NCBI RefSeq assembly: GCF_002879865.1
Contig: NZ_PNXY01000009.1
Span: 124,001 to 188,000 of the forward strand
From: Paraburkholderia rhynchosiae
GTDB lineage: Bacteria > Pseudomonadota > Gammaproteobacteria > Burkholderiales > Burkholderiaceae
DNA: 64,000 bases
Direction of reading: 5' to 3'
Under the pieces are notes generated by a model that had not been told where the DNA came from, made no database searches, and saw nothing but the letters and a program-made list of their open reading frames with translations. The stretch's first letter is position 1. Every line of letters begins with the position of its first letter. A program made the translations under genes and the position numbers. This document shows positions 11,156 to 20,389 of the stretch, in pieces.

Positions 11156-11455
11156 TCACAGCCAGCTGGGCACGCCGCCGTGTCGCGAACACGTGCCGCT
11201 GTGATGCCGGCTGAAACTGTAGGTGCCGTCGCGGCAGCGCGCCGTCGCACCTTCAGGCGCCTTGCCCGACAGCGAGCGGGCCGGTGCATGGACCGTGTTG
11301 CCGTCGCGATTGGTGTACGTGTTGTGATTGCTGAGGTCGGCCTCGTTGGGCGTCGTGCCCGGCGCCACATACGCAAATGCCGAGGACATGCCGACGAACA
11401 GCGCTGCTACGACAGCGACGCTGCAGCGAGCGGTTTTCAAGCCAATGCCTTGCAT
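11156..11455 (-). CDS. Secreted small protein with a DUF3761-type C-terminus
   Basis: 99 residues with a cleavable signal peptide (basic start, hydrophobic VAVVAALFVGMSSAFA, likely cleavage after AFA). The conserved C-terminal block is ARCRDGTYSFSRHHSGTCSRHGGVPSWL in sense, with two cysteines (in CRDGT and GTCS) and paired histidines. That block is characteristic of DUF3761, a short domain of unknown function found in secreted proteins. The mature protein is probably periplasmic with a disulfide between the two cysteines. It is flanked by ettA downstream and ugpC upstream on the same strand, with gaps that suggest its own promoter. Confidence 0.8.
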   Translation of the reverse strand: MQGIGLKTARCSVAVVAALFVGMSSAFAYVAPGTTPNEADLSNHNTYTNRDGNTVHAPARSLSGKAPEGATARCRDGTYSFSRHHSGTCSRHGGVPSWL

Positions 11456-11495
11456 GGTTTTTATAGATCGTTGTTATTAGTTGTGGCCGCGCGTG

Positions 11496-12584
11496 TCAGT
11501 TCGCCCGCCGCCCACTCGCCGGATCGAAGAAATGCAGATGCCGCGCGGGCAGCGCGACTTGCAGCGCTTCGCCGGCCGCAGGCCGATGCGCGTGCGGCAA
11601 ACGCACCGTCACGTCATGCTTGCCCCAGCGCCCGTGCGCCAGATTGTCCGCGCCGAGCAGCTCGCACGAATCGACGGTCAGCGTTGCATGCGGCGCATCC
11701 GCTTGCCTAGGGCTCATGTGCTCCGGACGAATACCCAGCGTCCATTCGCGTCCTTTGGCGACTTCGCGGCCGATCGACGCCAGGCCCGGGAGCGACAGTT
11801 GCGGGCCGTTGCCCGCCACGTCGAAAGTGGAACCGTCATCGGATACGCGGCCTTCGAGCAGATTCATGCCCGGCGAACCGATGAACCCCGCGACGAACAC
11901 GGTCGCCGGACGCTCGTACACTTCGGTCGGCGCGCCAATCTGCTCGACGTGTCCCTTGTTCATCACGATCACGCGTTGCGCCAATGTCATTGCTTCGATC
12001 TGATCGTGCGTCACGTACAGGCTCGTGGTCGCGAGCCGCGCGTGCAGACGTTGGATTTCGAGCCGCATCTGAACCCGCAGACGCGCGTCGAGATTCGACA
12101 GCGGTTCGTCGAATAAAAACACGGTCGGTTCGCGCACGATCGCGCGGCCCATCGCGACACGCTGACGTTGACCGCCCGACAGCTCGCGCGGCTTGCGTTG
12201 CAACAGCGCTTCGAGTTCGAGAATCTGTGCGGCGGCGTTCACGCGTTGTGCGATCTGCGCCCGTTCGACGCCCGCGATCTTCAGCGCGTAGCCCATGTTC
12301 TCGGCCACGCTCATATGCGGATAGAGCGCGTAATTCTGGAACACCATCGCGATGTTGCGGTCTTTCGGCTCCAGTTCGTTCACCACTTTGCCGGCGATCG
12401 AAATGCTGCCTTCGGAGATACGTTCGAGCCCCGCGACCATCCGCAGCAACGTGGATTTGCCACAACCCGATGGGCCGACCATCACGACGAACTCGCCGTC
12501 GTTCACGTCGACGTCGATGCCGTGCAACACGAACTGTTTGCCGTCGTAGGTCTTTTTAACGCCTTGCAGTGTCAGTGCAGCCAT
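11496..12584 (-). CDS. ugpC: Glycerol-3-phosphate/sugar ABC transporter, ATP-binding protein UgpC
   Basis: A 362-residue MalK/UgpC-type ATPase. It has Walker A GPSGCGKSTLLRMVAG, Q-loop VFQNYALYPHMSV, signature LSGGQRQRVAMGRAI, Walker B VFLFDEPLSNLD and switch histidine YVTHDQ. The C-terminal third is the TOBE/regulatory domain typical of importers of the CUT1 family. It is the last gene of the ugpB-ugpA-ugpE-ugpC operon. Substrate assignment to sn-glycerol-3-phosphate rests on the whole operon and on the neighbouring phosphodiesterase-like gene; related CUT1 importers for other sugars share the same ATPase type. Confidence 0.9.
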   Translation of the reverse strand: MAALTLQGVKKTYDGKQFVLHGIDVDVNDGEFVVMVGPSGCGKSTLLRMVAGLERISEGSISIAGKVVNELEPKDRNIAMVFQNYALYPHMSVAENMGYALKIAGVERAQIAQRVNAAAQILELEALLQRKPRELSGGQRQRVAMGRAIVREPTVFLFDEPLSNLDARLRVQMRLEIQRLHARLATTSLYVTHDQIEAMTLAQRVIVMNKGHVEQIGAPTEVYERPATVFVAGFIGSPGMNLLEGRVSDDGSTFDVAGNGPQLSLPGLASIGREVAKGREWTLGIRPEHMSPRQADAPHATLTVDSCELLGADNLAHGRWGKHDVTVRLPHAHRPAAGEALQVALPARHLHFFDPASGRRAN

Positions 12585-12658
12585 GCCGTTTTAGCCCTTC
12601 GTTTGCGTGTTGTTTGCGTGTCGTTGGTGTGTTGCATGTGCGCACAGCGCGGCAAGGA

Positions 12659-13504
12659 TCATTTCTCCGCATCCACGAGACCGCGCACGAACCAGCGCTG
12701 CATGGTGAGCACCACGGCGAGCGGCGGCAGCATGGCGAGCAGCGTCGCCGTCATCACCAGATGCCATTCGGTTGCGGTGTCGCCCGAGGCGATCATGGTT
12801 TTGATGCCGACCACGGCCGTCGTCAGCGACTGTTGGCTCGTGATCAGAATCGGCCACAAATATTGATTCCAGCCGTAGATGAACGTGATCACAAAAAGCG
12901 CCGCCATGTTGGTCTTCGAGAGCGGCAGCACCACGTCCCAGAAGAAACGCATTGCACCGGCGCCGTCGATGCGCGCGGCCTCCATCAATTCGTCCGGCAG
13001 CGTCATGAAGAACTGGCGGAACAGAAACGTGGCGGTGGCCGACGCGATCAGCGGCAGCGTCAAACCGCTATACGTATTGCTTAGATGCATCGACGAGACG
13101 ACTTGCACGGTCGGGAAGATGCGCACTTCGACCGGCAGCATCAACGTGATGAAGATCAGCCAGAACGACAGATTGCGGAACGGAAAGCGGAAGAACACGA
13201 TCGCAAAAGCGGAGATCATCGAGACGGCGATCTTGCCGATGGCAATGGCCAGCGCCATCACCAGGCTGTTGAACAACATGCGGCCGAACGGCGCCGCCGC
13301 ATTGCCGCTGCCGTGCGCCCAGACCGTCGCGATGTTCTCGAACAGATGCGAACTCGGCACGAGCGAGAGCGGCACGCTGAATACTTCCTGCTCGCTCATG
13401 GTTGCCGCGCAGAACGCGACGTACACCGGAAACACCACCAGCGCGACGCCGAGAATCAGCACCGCGTGGCAGAACAGGTCGAAACCACGGCGGTTTTCGA
13501 TCAT
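12659..13504 (-). CDS. ugpE: sn-Glycerol-3-phosphate ABC transporter permease UgpE
   Basis: A 281-residue inner-membrane permease of the MalG class with about six transmembrane helices. The first is [20 protein letters not shown]. The cytoplasmic EAA loop that docks on the ATPase is seen as [20 protein letters not shown] (about 185-205). The ATG overlaps the ugpA stop by 4 nt (ATGA), so the two permeases are translationally coupled and presumably form a heterodimer. A gap of 74 bp separates it from ugpC. The N-terminus [13 protein letters not shown] is the usual form. Confidence 0.92.
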   Translation of the reverse strand: MIENRRGFDLFCHAVLILGVALVVFPVYVAFCAATMSEQEVFSVPLSLVPSSHLFENIATVWAHGSGNAAAPFGRMLFNSLVMALAIAIGKIAVSMISAFAIVFFRFPFRNLSFWLIFITLMLPVEVRIFPTVQVVSSMHLSNTYSGLTLPLIASATATFLFRQFFMTLPDELMEAARIDGAGAMRFFWDVVLPLSKTNMAALFVITFIYGWNQYLWPILITSQQSLTTAVVGIKTMIASGDTATEWHLVMTATLLAMLPPLAVVLTMQRWFVRGLVDAEK

Positions 13505-14385
13505 GAATATTGAACCCTGCGTTCGATGAAGCGGTATTGCACGACCGTCAACGCGACGACGATCACCATCAGGATCACGGACTGCGCGCCCGAGCTGCCG
13601 ATGTCGAGTCCCTGGAAACCTTCGGCGAAAATCTTGTAGATCAGCGTGCGGGTCGATTGCGCGGGGCCGCCGCCGGTCGCGGCATCGATCACGGGGAAGG
13701 TATCGAAGAACGCGTAGGTGATGTTGATCACCAGCAGGAAGAAGCTCGTCGGCGACAGCAGCGGCAGCGCGATGCCGAAGAAGCGCCGCACGGGACCGGC
13801 GCCGTCGATGGCCGCGGCTTCGATCAGTGAGCGTGGAATCGCCTGCAAGCCTGCATAGAAGAACAGGAAGTTATAGCTCACCTGTTTCCACACCGACGCG
13901 AGCACGACGAGAAACATTGCCTGGCCCGCATTCAGCGCATGGTTCCACACGATGCCGTACTTTGCGAGCGCAAACGTGACGAGGCCGATGCTCGGATTGA
14001 ACAGAAACGACCACAACACGGCGGCAATTGCGGGCGCAACCGCATACGGCCAGATCAGCAGCGTCTGATAAGCCTTCGCGCCGCGCGTCACGCGGTCGGC
14101 GCAGACGGCCAGCAGCAGCGAGATCACGAGGCCCGACACGGTGACGAGCGCGCAGAAAATCAGCGTCGTATTGAACGACGACAGATAGAGCGGATCGGCA
14201 AATAGCTGCCTGAAATTCGCGAGCCCGACAAATTTGCTCGACGTCCCGAACGCGTCCTGATTTTGCGTGGATTGCCAAAGCGCTTCACCGGCCGGCCACA
14301 GAAAGAACAGCGCCGTGATCGCCAGTTGCGGCGCGACGAGCAAATAGGGCAGCAAGCTGGTGCCGAAGCGGGAGCGCTTTTCCAT
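13501..14385 (-). CDS. ugpA: sn-Glycerol-3-phosphate ABC transporter permease UgpA
   Basis: A 294-residue permease of the MalF class with six transmembrane helices (first [20 protein letters not shown]) and an EAA loop, [20 protein letters not shown]. It pairs with UgpE to form the translocation channel. The ATG at 14385 ([13 protein letters not shown]) is chosen; the open frame reaches a TTG at 14412, but neither has a strong ribosome site. It sits 111 bp downstream of ugpB and overlaps ugpE by 4 nt. Confidence 0.92.
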   Translation of the reverse strand: MEKRSRFGTSLLPYLLVAPQLAITALFFLWPAGEALWQSTQNQDAFGTSSKFVGLANFRQLFADPLYLSSFNTTLIFCALVTVSGLVISLLLAVCADRVTRGAKAYQTLLIWPYAVAPAIAAVLWSFLFNPSIGLVTFALAKYGIVWNHALNAGQAMFLVVLASVWKQVSYNFLFFYAGLQAIPRSLIEAAAIDGAGPVRRFFGIALPLLSPTSFFLLVINITYAFFDTFPVIDAATGGGPAQSTRTLIYKIFAEGFQGLDIGSSGAQSVILMVIVVALTVVQYRFIERRVQYS

Positions 14386-14496
14386 CGAAGAATCCCAAGG
14401 TTTTTGCGGCAAGCGGGTTCCGACGCGAGTGCGCCGAAACTCCGCCGGCTTCGCGCTTGCCTGCGCGTATCTGGGTGTATTTAGGGCGTTTGAGTT

Positions 14497-15831
14497 TTAG
14501 CTGCCGGCCTTTTCGAAGCGCCGCAGTAACTCGTCGCCGCGCGAGACGGCCGAGTCGAGCGCCTGTTGCGGCGTCTTCTTTTCAGACCACACCTGTTCGA
14601 GTTCTTCGTCGATGATCGTGCGGATCTGCGGCATGTTGCCCAGACGCAAGCCCTTTGTGTACGGCAGAGGCGGCTTGTTGAGCATCTGCTTGATGGCGGT
14701 GTCGCTGCCCGGGTTCTTCTCGTAGAAGCCTTGCTGCTGCGTCAACTGATATGCGGCGGTCGTGACCGGGAGATAACCCGTGTCCTGATGCCACTTCGCG
14801 GCGACCGGCGGCGACGACAGATACGACAGGAACTTCGCCACGCCCTTGTAGACAGCCGGGTCCTTGCCCGACAGCACCCACAAGCTGGCACCGCCAATGA
14901 TCGCGTTCTGCGGCGCGCCTTTCACATTTGCGTCGTAAGGCATCATGCCGGTGCCGAAGTTGAACTTGGCGAACTTCCTGATGGTGGCAAGCGAGCCCGA
15001 CGAGTTCGTGATGATTCCGCAGTCGCCGCTATAGAACTTCGAGATCGGTTCGTCCTTGCGGCCGGCATAGGTGAACGTGCCTTCCTTCTGCATGTTCTGC
15101 AGGAACTGGATATGCGCGACCTGTTGCGGCTTGTTGAATTCGAGTTGGGCGTCGGCGCCGTCGAAACCATTGTTCTTCGACGCAAACGGCAAGCCGTGCC
15201 ACGCGCTGTAGTTCTCCAACTGAATCCAGCTCTGCCAGCCCGACGAATAGCCGCACGCCATGCCCGACGCTTTGAGCTTCTGCGCGTCGACCTGCAATTC
15301 GGCCCACGTCCTCGGCGGCTGGTTGGGATCGAGGCCGGCTTTCTTGAAGGCGTCCTTGTTGTAATAGAGCACCGGCGTCGAGCTGTTGAATGGCATCGAG
15401 ATCAACTGATTGGTTTTCGCGTCGCTGTAATAGCCGGCGATGGTCGGCACGAACGCTTTCTCATCGAGCGGCACACCAGCTTGCTTGAACACTTCCGATA
15501 CGGGAACGACGGCCTTCTTCGCCTGCATCATCGTCGCGGTGCCGACTTCGTAGACCTGCAGAATGGCCGGCGCATTGCCGCTGCGGTAAGCGGCGATGCC
15601 GGCGGCAAGGGTCTGGTCGTACGTGCCCTTGAACACCGGCACGATCTTGTAATCGGATTGCGACGCGTTGAACGCGTTGGCAATGTCATTCAGGCGTTCG
15701 CCGAGCGCGGCTTCCATCGCGTGCCAGAACTGGATTTCAGTGGCGGCCTGGGCCGTCTGACTAACGCCGACAATGCCCGCACTCAGCACGGTAGCAACGG
15801 AAAGCGAACGGAACAGCGGCTTCAAACTCAT
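14497..15831 (-). CDS. ugpB: sn-Glycerol-3-phosphate periplasmic binding protein UgpB
   Basis: 444 residues: a signal peptide ([20 protein letters not shown], cleavage near AQA-ATE) followed by a family 1 solute-binding protein starting [20 protein letters not shown]. The lobes contain typical segments, for example [20 protein letters not shown] and [20 protein letters not shown], the latter close to the ligand-binding tryptophans of known UgpB. It captures glycerol-3-phosphate or glycerophosphodiesters and hands them to UgpAE. The ATG at 15831 has AGGAGA about 8 nt upstream; an in-frame extension to 15891 would run into the repeat array and was rejected. As first gene of the operon, its 5' region carries the palindromic array. 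Confidence 0.93.
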   Translation of the reverse strand: MSLKPLFRSLSVATVLSAGIVGVSQTAQAATEIQFWHAMEAALGERLNDIANAFNASQSDYKIVPVFKGTYDQTLAAGIAAYRSGNAPAILQVYEVGTATMMQAKKAVVPVSEVFKQAGVPLDEKAFVPTIAGYYSDAKTNQLISMPFNSSTPVLYYNKDAFKKAGLDPNQPPRTWAELQVDAQKLKASGMACGYSSGWQSWIQLENYSAWHGLPFASKNNGFDGADAQLEFNKPQQVAHIQFLQNMQKEGTFTYAGRKDEPISKFYSGDCGIITNSSGSLATIRKFAKFNFGTGMMPYDANVKGAPQNAIIGGASLWVLSGKDPAVYKGVAKFLSYLSSPPVAAKWHQDTGYLPVTTAAYQLTQQQGFYEKNPGSDTAIKQMLNKPPLPYTKGLRLGNMPQIRTIIDEELEQVWSEKKTPQQALDSAVSRGDELLRRFEKAGS

Positions 15832-15846
15832 CGATTTGTCTCCTGT

Positions 15847-16060
15847 GTCGATCGGAGTTAGCGCTTTAGCGCTTACTCCGATCCCATGCAAAGCGGTCGA
15901 TCGGAGTTAGCGCTTTAGCGCTTACTCCGATCCCATGCAAAGCAGTCGATCGGAGTTAGCGCTTTAGCTGTCGATCAGAGTTGACGCTTTAGCGTCTTAC
16001 TCTGATCCCATGCAAAGCACTTACTCCGATCCCATGCAAAGCACTGACTCCGGTCCCATG
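15847..16060. repeat. Array of 49-bp palindromic repeats upstream of ugpB
   Basis: Units start with gtcgatcggag at 15847, 15896 and 15945 (the third is cut after about 25 bp). A diverged unit starts at 15970, and two partial tails follow (16021-16044 and 16045-16060). Each full unit holds a hairpin: CGGAGT and AGCGC on the left arm pair with GCGCT and ACTCCG on the right around TTTA, followed by a constant atcccatgcaaagc tail. In the unit at 15970 both arms have changed together (CAGAGT with ACTCTG, GACGC with GCGTC), so pairing is kept. The array begins just upstream of the ugpB ribosome site, so part of it may lie in the leader RNA. Confidence 0.9.
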
Positions 16061-16113
16061 AAGATGGTACGGAAGGTGCGCCAATGCGAATCGCGCGATT
16101 CTAGTTGTGTTCG

Positions 16114-16202
16114 ATGACAGTCCGGCGTCGGCCGCAGGGCCGCAAGCTTTCCACGGGGCGCCGAATGCCGCAATTTAACATCGCCTGTCACGAAACTGAA
16201 AT
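16114..16202. promoter_or_regulatory. Possible PhoB (Pho-box) half-sites between ugpB and the GDPD-like gene
   Basis: On the minus strand CTGTCAT lies at 16120-16114. On the plus strand CTGTCAC-GAAA-CTGAAAT lies at 16185-16202, with 11-bp periodicity like the Pho box (CTGTCAT, 4 nt, CTGTCAT). The ugp operon belongs to the Pho regulon in E. coli. The second half-sites are imperfect, so this is a candidate only. The rest of the 16061-16352 gap shows no gene. Confidence 0.3.
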
Positions 16203-16352
16203 AGGGGCTTGGGGCCGTCGCGGCGGACATTGCGGATACGCAATCCATTGGATCGACACGGTGGACACTCACCGGCTGGCGTCGGCATGATGGTGGCCTG
16301 GGTGAAGCGTTGGTGTTGATTAGGACCAGCCGTTGATCGGGAGGGATTTCAG

Positions 16353-17324
16353 ATGTGGGGTAGGTTGCGTTCGGCAGTGTGCGTTTCGCTGCTTGGTGCC
16401 GCGCTCGCCGGTTGCGCGCTGCCGCCTGTGACGAGCGGTGAGGGTCCGTCGAGCGTCGCTTCATTGCCGCAGATCATCGCGCACCGCGGCGGTACCGGCG
16501 ACGCGCCGGAAAATACGCTAGAAGCAATTCGCCAGTCGATCGATCATCATGCCGATTCCATATGGCTCACGGTGCAGATCAGCCAGGACGGCGTGCCGGT
16601 GCTGTATCGGCCGGCTGATCTATCGTCGTTGACCGATGCGAAAGGACCTGTGTCCGGCCGTACGGCTGCTGAACTCGCTGGACTGAACGCCGGCTGGAGC
16701 TTTCGGCGCGGCGACGCGTACCTGTACCGCGATCATCCGCTGGGCATTCCGACACTGCGCGAAGCTTTGCGCGCGATTCCTCCGGCTATGCCGGTCATCC
16801 TCGATATGAAGGCGCTGCCTGCTGCGCCGCAAGCGCGAGCAGTGGCGCGCGTGCTTGACGAAGAACACGCGTGGTCCCGCGTGTCGATCTATTCAACGGA
16901 AGCGGACTACCAACAGAGTTTCGCGGCGTATCCGCAAGCGAGGCTGTTCGAATCACGCGACGCAACCCGCGGACGGCTCGTGCGTGTATTGCTGAATCAA
17001 GGCTGTGTGGACGCGCCGCCCGAACACTCGATGACCGCGTTCGAGCTGCATCGCGCGCTGACCGTGGTCGAGAAGTTTACGTTGGGCGAAGGACGTTCCG
17101 ATGTGCAGGCAACGATGTGGACGCCGGCGACGGTCGCGTGTTTCCGACAGAAGCCCGACGTGCGAATCGTCGCGATTGCCGTGAACGATGCCGATGATTA
17201 TCGGAGGGCGGCGTGCCTCGGAATCGACGCGGTGCTTGTCGATTCGCCGCTAAAAATGGCGGGCGTGAAAAGCGCGATCACGATGCCGTTGCAATGCGGG
17301 CGCGTCGGCGGGGTAGGCCGCTAG
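16353..17324 (+). CDS. GDPD-family lipoprotein with altered active site (UgpQ-like)
   Basis: 323 residues with a lipoprotein signal (VCVSLLGAALAGCALPP; lipobox LAGC, so anchored in a membrane by C22). The body follows the glycerophosphodiester phosphodiesterase TIM barrel: HRGGTGDAPENTLEAI matches the conserved HRG...APENT start. The usual ExD metal ligands (E. coli UgpQ reads IEFD) are replaced by WLT in SIWLTVQISQDG, the catalytic HD is replaced in VLYRPADL, and the later ExK is DMK. Three or more catalytic residues are therefore missing. Context next to ugpBAEC suggests a link to glycerophosphodiester use, but the protein may bind rather than cleave its ligand. It is divergent from ugpB. 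Confidence 0.8.
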   Translation: MWGRLRSAVCVSLLGAALAGCALPPVTSGEGPSSVASLPQIIAHRGGTGDAPENTLEAIRQSIDHHADSIWLTVQISQDGVPVLYRPADLSSLTDAKGPVSGRTAAELAGLNAGWSFRRGDAYLYRDHPLGIPTLREALRAIPPAMPVILDMKALPAAPQARAVARVLDEEHAWSRVSIYSTEADYQQSFAAYPQARLFESRDATRGRLVRVLLNQGCVDAPPEHSMTAFELHRALTVVEKFTLGEGRSDVQATMWTPATVACFRQKPDVRIVAIAVNDADDYRRAACLGIDAVLVDSPLKMAGVKSAITMPLQCGRVGGVGR

Positions 17325-17343
17325 CAGGGCGCTGCCAACAAGA

Positions 17344-17365
17344 AAGCCCGCACGAGGCGGGCCTT
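17344..17365 (+). terminator. Hairpin after the GDPD-like gene
   Basis: AAGCCCGC and GCGGGCCTT form a stem (with one bulged C) around a short loop, 20 bp past the stop codon. It is a plausible intrinsic terminator, though without a long T-tract. Confidence 0.5.
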
Positions 17366-17569
17366 GAACTGGGCTTTGAAGCCGATTTTTTGAAGGCGGC
17401 CAAGCCAGGCACAGGCTAGGCAGAAGCCAAAAAACGAGCGAGGCGCAAGCCGTGCATGGAGCCAGACACAAGCCGCCCGCGGCGGCGCGGCGTATGCCCC
17501 CGGCCACGCCGACAGGCGCTCTCCACGAGCGCCCGACTTAGACGTTGAGCAACCACCCCCGAGTACCTA

Positions 17570-17678
17570 GGGTATGGACATGTGCGTAAGTTGTTGTTTT
17601 TATTTGGTAATTATCTGCTTTGCAAATGTCCATACCCTTCTCGACTTTTTGCCTGCTGTTCGAGTCCGATGTCCATAG
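17570..17678. repeat. 12-bp inverted repeat GGGTATGGACAT and a third partial copy at the recombinase-operon end
   Basis: GGGTATGGACAT at 17570-17581 is matched exactly by ATGTCCATACCC at 17626-17637, with a 44-bp AT-rich spacer between. A partial copy, ATGTCCATAG, follows at 17669-17678, 12 bp before the stop of the small coiled-coil gene. GTATGGACAT also occurs at 23828-23837, upstream of the first recombinase gene. Placement at both ends of the recombinase operon suggests recombinase-binding or attachment sites. The preceding 17366-17569 stretch holds no supported gene. Confidence 0.65.
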
Positions 17679-17689
17679 CGGCTTTTTCA

Positions 17690-18127
17690 TCATTTCAATC
17701 GGCTTGGTGGCGGTCTTAGTTCATCAATCTTGGCTTGAAGGATTGCATTCTTCTGGAGGAGTTCGAGCACCAGGCGATGTGCGCTGGTGAGTTGAGACTG
17801 CGCGTCGTCGCGCGCTTTCACAAGTCGAGAATTCTGCTCCGTCAAGTCCTCGCGGCTCTTTTTTTTACGCTCTCGACGCGCTCGCTCCAACGTCTGCTGC
17901 TGACTATGGATTTCTACCCAAGCTTGTATCTCGCGAACTAGCGCAGGGAAGCGAGTTTTGCGAAGGGCGGTCGGGTCAGTGCCAGCCTCTTTTGCAACGT
18001 TGTTCTGACTAACAGGAGTGCCGCGTGGAAGTATCCTGGGCCTGTCGTCCTTCAGCCGGTCGAAAGCGTCCCGGAAACGCTGCTCTGCAGTTTTTGGCTC
18101 GCCCGCCGCCGAGATAGCTCCGTTCAT
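17690..18127 (-). CDS. Small HTH/coiled-coil protein of the recombinase operon (GmtX/TnpC-like)
   Basis: 145 residues. The N-terminal third (PVSQNNVAKEAGTDPTALRK) looks like a helix-turn-helix. The C-terminal half (about 80-140) is a charged coiled coil (RARRERKKKSREDLTEQNSR and following). It is the fourth and last gene after three recombinase-type genes, the place of TnpC in Tn554 or of the small GmtX protein in gamma-mobile-trio islands. A role as accessory DNA-binding factor for integration or excision is inferred from position and shape. The ATG at 18127 has AAGGTG 7 nt upstream; an in-frame extension to 18175 was rejected. Confidence 0.7.
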   Translation of the reverse strand: MNGAISAAGEPKTAEQRFRDAFDRLKDDRPRILPRGTPVSQNNVAKEAGTDPTALRKTRFPALVREIQAWVEIHSQQQTLERARRERKKKSREDLTEQNSRLVKARDDAQSQLTSAHRLVLELLQKNAILQAKIDELRPPPSRLK

Positions 18128-18301
18128 TGTGTTCACCTTGGGTTGTAGATGTATCAATGCCGCCGGTTTCCGCACCGAGGCAGCTAGTGCGTCCGGTCCG
18201 ATGCGTTGTCCACGTCACTCTATGACGACTGCTGCCAAAGCCTACGTATCGCGAACTATCGGGCAATGGAACTCCTTCCCGACGGCCGTTCCGGGAATAC
18301 T

Positions 18302-20389
18302 TTAGTTTTTTGTGACGTCGAGGTAGTTCTCGAATCCTTGTATCTCGGCCTTAAGTGCCCGAGCGCGGGGACTGTCCGGCGAAGCTTTTCCGACTTGGAT
18401 TTCGGTGCTCTCAAGTTGGCGTTGAACCACTGGCCTTTTTCTCGTGTCGTACAACGCGTCGCGACAAGGCTTCTCGCCGTCGCCGCCCGAGCAACGAGCT
18501 ACCGACTCAATCCCACCATAATCGCAATGGCCTCTTCTGGCGCACCCGCCCAACCTTGTTTCCCGGAAAGGGACCTCCCCATTCTTAGCGGCCTTAACAA
18601 GTGCTTGGAAATCTTTGGTTCCAATGAGGGAAACTACTATCTCATCCTTCCGGTCCTCACCGTACGGTGAGACGTAATTCTCGCCCACAAGGGCTTGCAT
18701 CTGTCTGCCCATGACCTCGTATCGAGCTGACACAACTTGATTTCCGAATTCTTCATTAAAGCGGAGCCGGCTAAAGTTCCGACCGTAGTATCGAGTTTGT
18801 AGTAACGTGAGATGCTTCAAGATTACCTGGATTGAGCTTTCGCTCAACAGCCCACTGGCAAACATGTTGATTGCCCCCGTCCGTCGGAGTTCGTGGTAAG
18901 CCAAAGGCCAGGTCTTGCCCACGTCGAACCTTCCATCCTTGCTTAGATTAGGTGTGAATTTGCGAGCGATGGCCAAGTCCTCCTCGGTTATCTTTAAGAC
19001 ATCGAGGTCAAATAGACGAGGGTATCTCTGCAGCAGATACCAGTATGATTGGAGCTTCGGTCTCGTCGAATACGCCTTCCATTTTCTGGGAACTCCGGCC
19101 CATGGCTCGAAAGCATTGTGGAAGAGATAAGGGTTATCTTGGTCGTATTTGCTGCAGTTGACAGTGGGATTTTGGGCGGCGCAACGAATCCGTAATTTGG
19201 CGACCGCGGTCATAGCGTCCACTGCAACTTCGACGCTGGGGCTGGTAGGCCACCGCGCATCGCTGTCGGGGTCGGTCTTAATGGTCTCACCGCAGAGTAT
19301 CGGAATGCGGCCTAGCACGGGGTCTTCTTCCCAGATTAGGCAATCAGCCCTAAACGCGGCGACCTCCTCTTTTCGCTGAAACGTGAAGTTTGCGATGTAG
19401 GTCGCTCCGGCGGTCTGGACAAGCGTCAGATAGGCCGTTAGCGAAGTCAGTTCAATGGTGCCTCGTTGAGGCGGTAGCACCCACTTTGCCAGAACCTCGT
19501 AGATGCCGAACCGTTGAGCGATAAGTTCGAAAGGACCGTAGAACTGCCGTCCGGTTAGCATGCCGCTATTTTCGGGTTGTTTGGCAAATGGAAGAAAGCG
19601 GCTACGGTCTCCCTCATGAAGAAATGCCAACTCAAGCGACCCGAAATTGTGTCTATAGGCCTCGACACAGAACTTAAAACAATCTTCAATTTGCTGCCTA
19701 TGTTCAAGGAAGTCATCAAGGCACTCTCTCAATCGACGTACTTGATACACCCAAATTCGCGGTGGGATATAAGAAGTTTGCTCGCCAGCGTACTCGTCAA
19801 AATGTTTGTCTGCTTTGCGCGATTTGGGCTTCTTCGTCGCACTCGATAAAACAAAGATGCCTGCTTCGTCCAACAAGATGAACCCTATCTTGCTGGCAGA
19901 GCGGAGAAGTCGGTCCAAGACGCGGACAACGGTTTTGGCTTCTTCATCGTTTGGGTACAACGCGGCTAGCCGTCCAACCAAAATTGGATGGCGAATGAGG
20001 TTGCTGGCAACAACGCCTTCGACGTCGCAAAGGACAGCAATGCGGCGCAAAAGGTCAAAATGCTTTTTAAGGTTCGACCAACTCCTAGCACCCATAGGAC
20101 CCCACAGAATCCACGTGGCCAACATTCTCATGACATGTTGGTTCTTGGGACCTAGCTTGGGGGCGCTCCGATTGTGCCATCCTCCAGCAAAATCAAATCT
20201 GAGCGTCCTGCCGACCCATGCAGAAAAATCCCAATATGGGTCTCCCCATCGCGACTTGGGATTGCCGTGTTCATCTACGCTGACGACCCAGTCTGCTGGG
20301 GGTGGCCAGCTCGGCGGTCGATAGCAAGCATGCTTCGGCTCAATTGGACTCTCCGCCAAGTTCAACCCCATTTCTGAGATAACGGTCAT
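18302..20389 (-). CDS. Large tyrosine-recombinase-type integrase, third gene of the operon
   Basis: 695 residues. The C-terminal part carries the tyrosine recombinase set: arginine in FTFQRKEEVAAF, HxxR in YHELRRTGAINMFASG, and a late His and Tyr in ILKHLTLLQTRYYGRN. The N-terminal half (about 1-300) is a long helical DNA-binding region. Past the catalytic part is a cysteine cluster (GGCARRGHCDYGG, then ARCSGGDGEKPC), a likely zinc site. The ATG overlaps the previous stop by 4 nt. Size and operon position match the large recombinase of Tn554-type or gamma-mobile-trio elements. Which strand exchange each subunit performs cannot be told. Confidence 0.8.
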   Translation of the reverse strand: MTVISEMGLNLAESPIEPKHACYRPPSWPPPADWVVSVDEHGNPKSRWGDPYWDFSAWVGRTLRFDFAGGWHNRSAPKLGPKNQHVMRMLATWILWGPMGARSWSNLKKHFDLLRRIAVLCDVEGVVASNLIRHPILVGRLAALYPNDEEAKTVVRVLDRLLRSASKIGFILLDEAGIFVLSSATKKPKSRKADKHFDEYAGEQTSYIPPRIWVYQVRRLRECLDDFLEHRQQIEDCFKFCVEAYRHNFGSLELAFLHEGDRSRFLPFAKQPENSGMLTGRQFYGPFELIAQRFGIYEVLAKWVLPPQRGTIELTSLTAYLTLVQTAGATYIANFTFQRKEEVAAFRADCLIWEEDPVLGRIPILCGETIKTDPDSDARWPTSPSVEVAVDAMTAVAKLRIRCAAQNPTVNCSKYDQDNPYLFHNAFEPWAGVPRKWKAYSTRPKLQSYWYLLQRYPRLFDLDVLKITEEDLAIARKFTPNLSKDGRFDVGKTWPLAYHELRRTGAINMFASGLLSESSIQVILKHLTLLQTRYYGRNFSRLRFNEEFGNQVVSARYEVMGRQMQALVGENYVSPYGEDRKDEIVVSLIGTKDFQALVKAAKNGEVPFRETRLGGCARRGHCDYGGIESVARCSGGDGEKPCRDALYDTRKRPVVQRQLESTEIQVGKASPDSPRARALKAEIQGFENYLDVTKN

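Noticed and set aside
14566..15861. Plus-strand 431-codon frame opposite ugpB
   Set aside because: Antisense of a well-supported binding-protein gene; no protein-like pattern.
15847..16060. CRISPR array
   Set aside because: Repeats are head to tail with no unique spacers, are strongly palindromic over half the unit, and there are no cas genes.
17325..17700. tRNA gene or tRNA 3' end as island attachment site
   Set aside because: No cloverleaf-like sequence or CCA-flanked tRNA end could be recognised near the recombinase operon.
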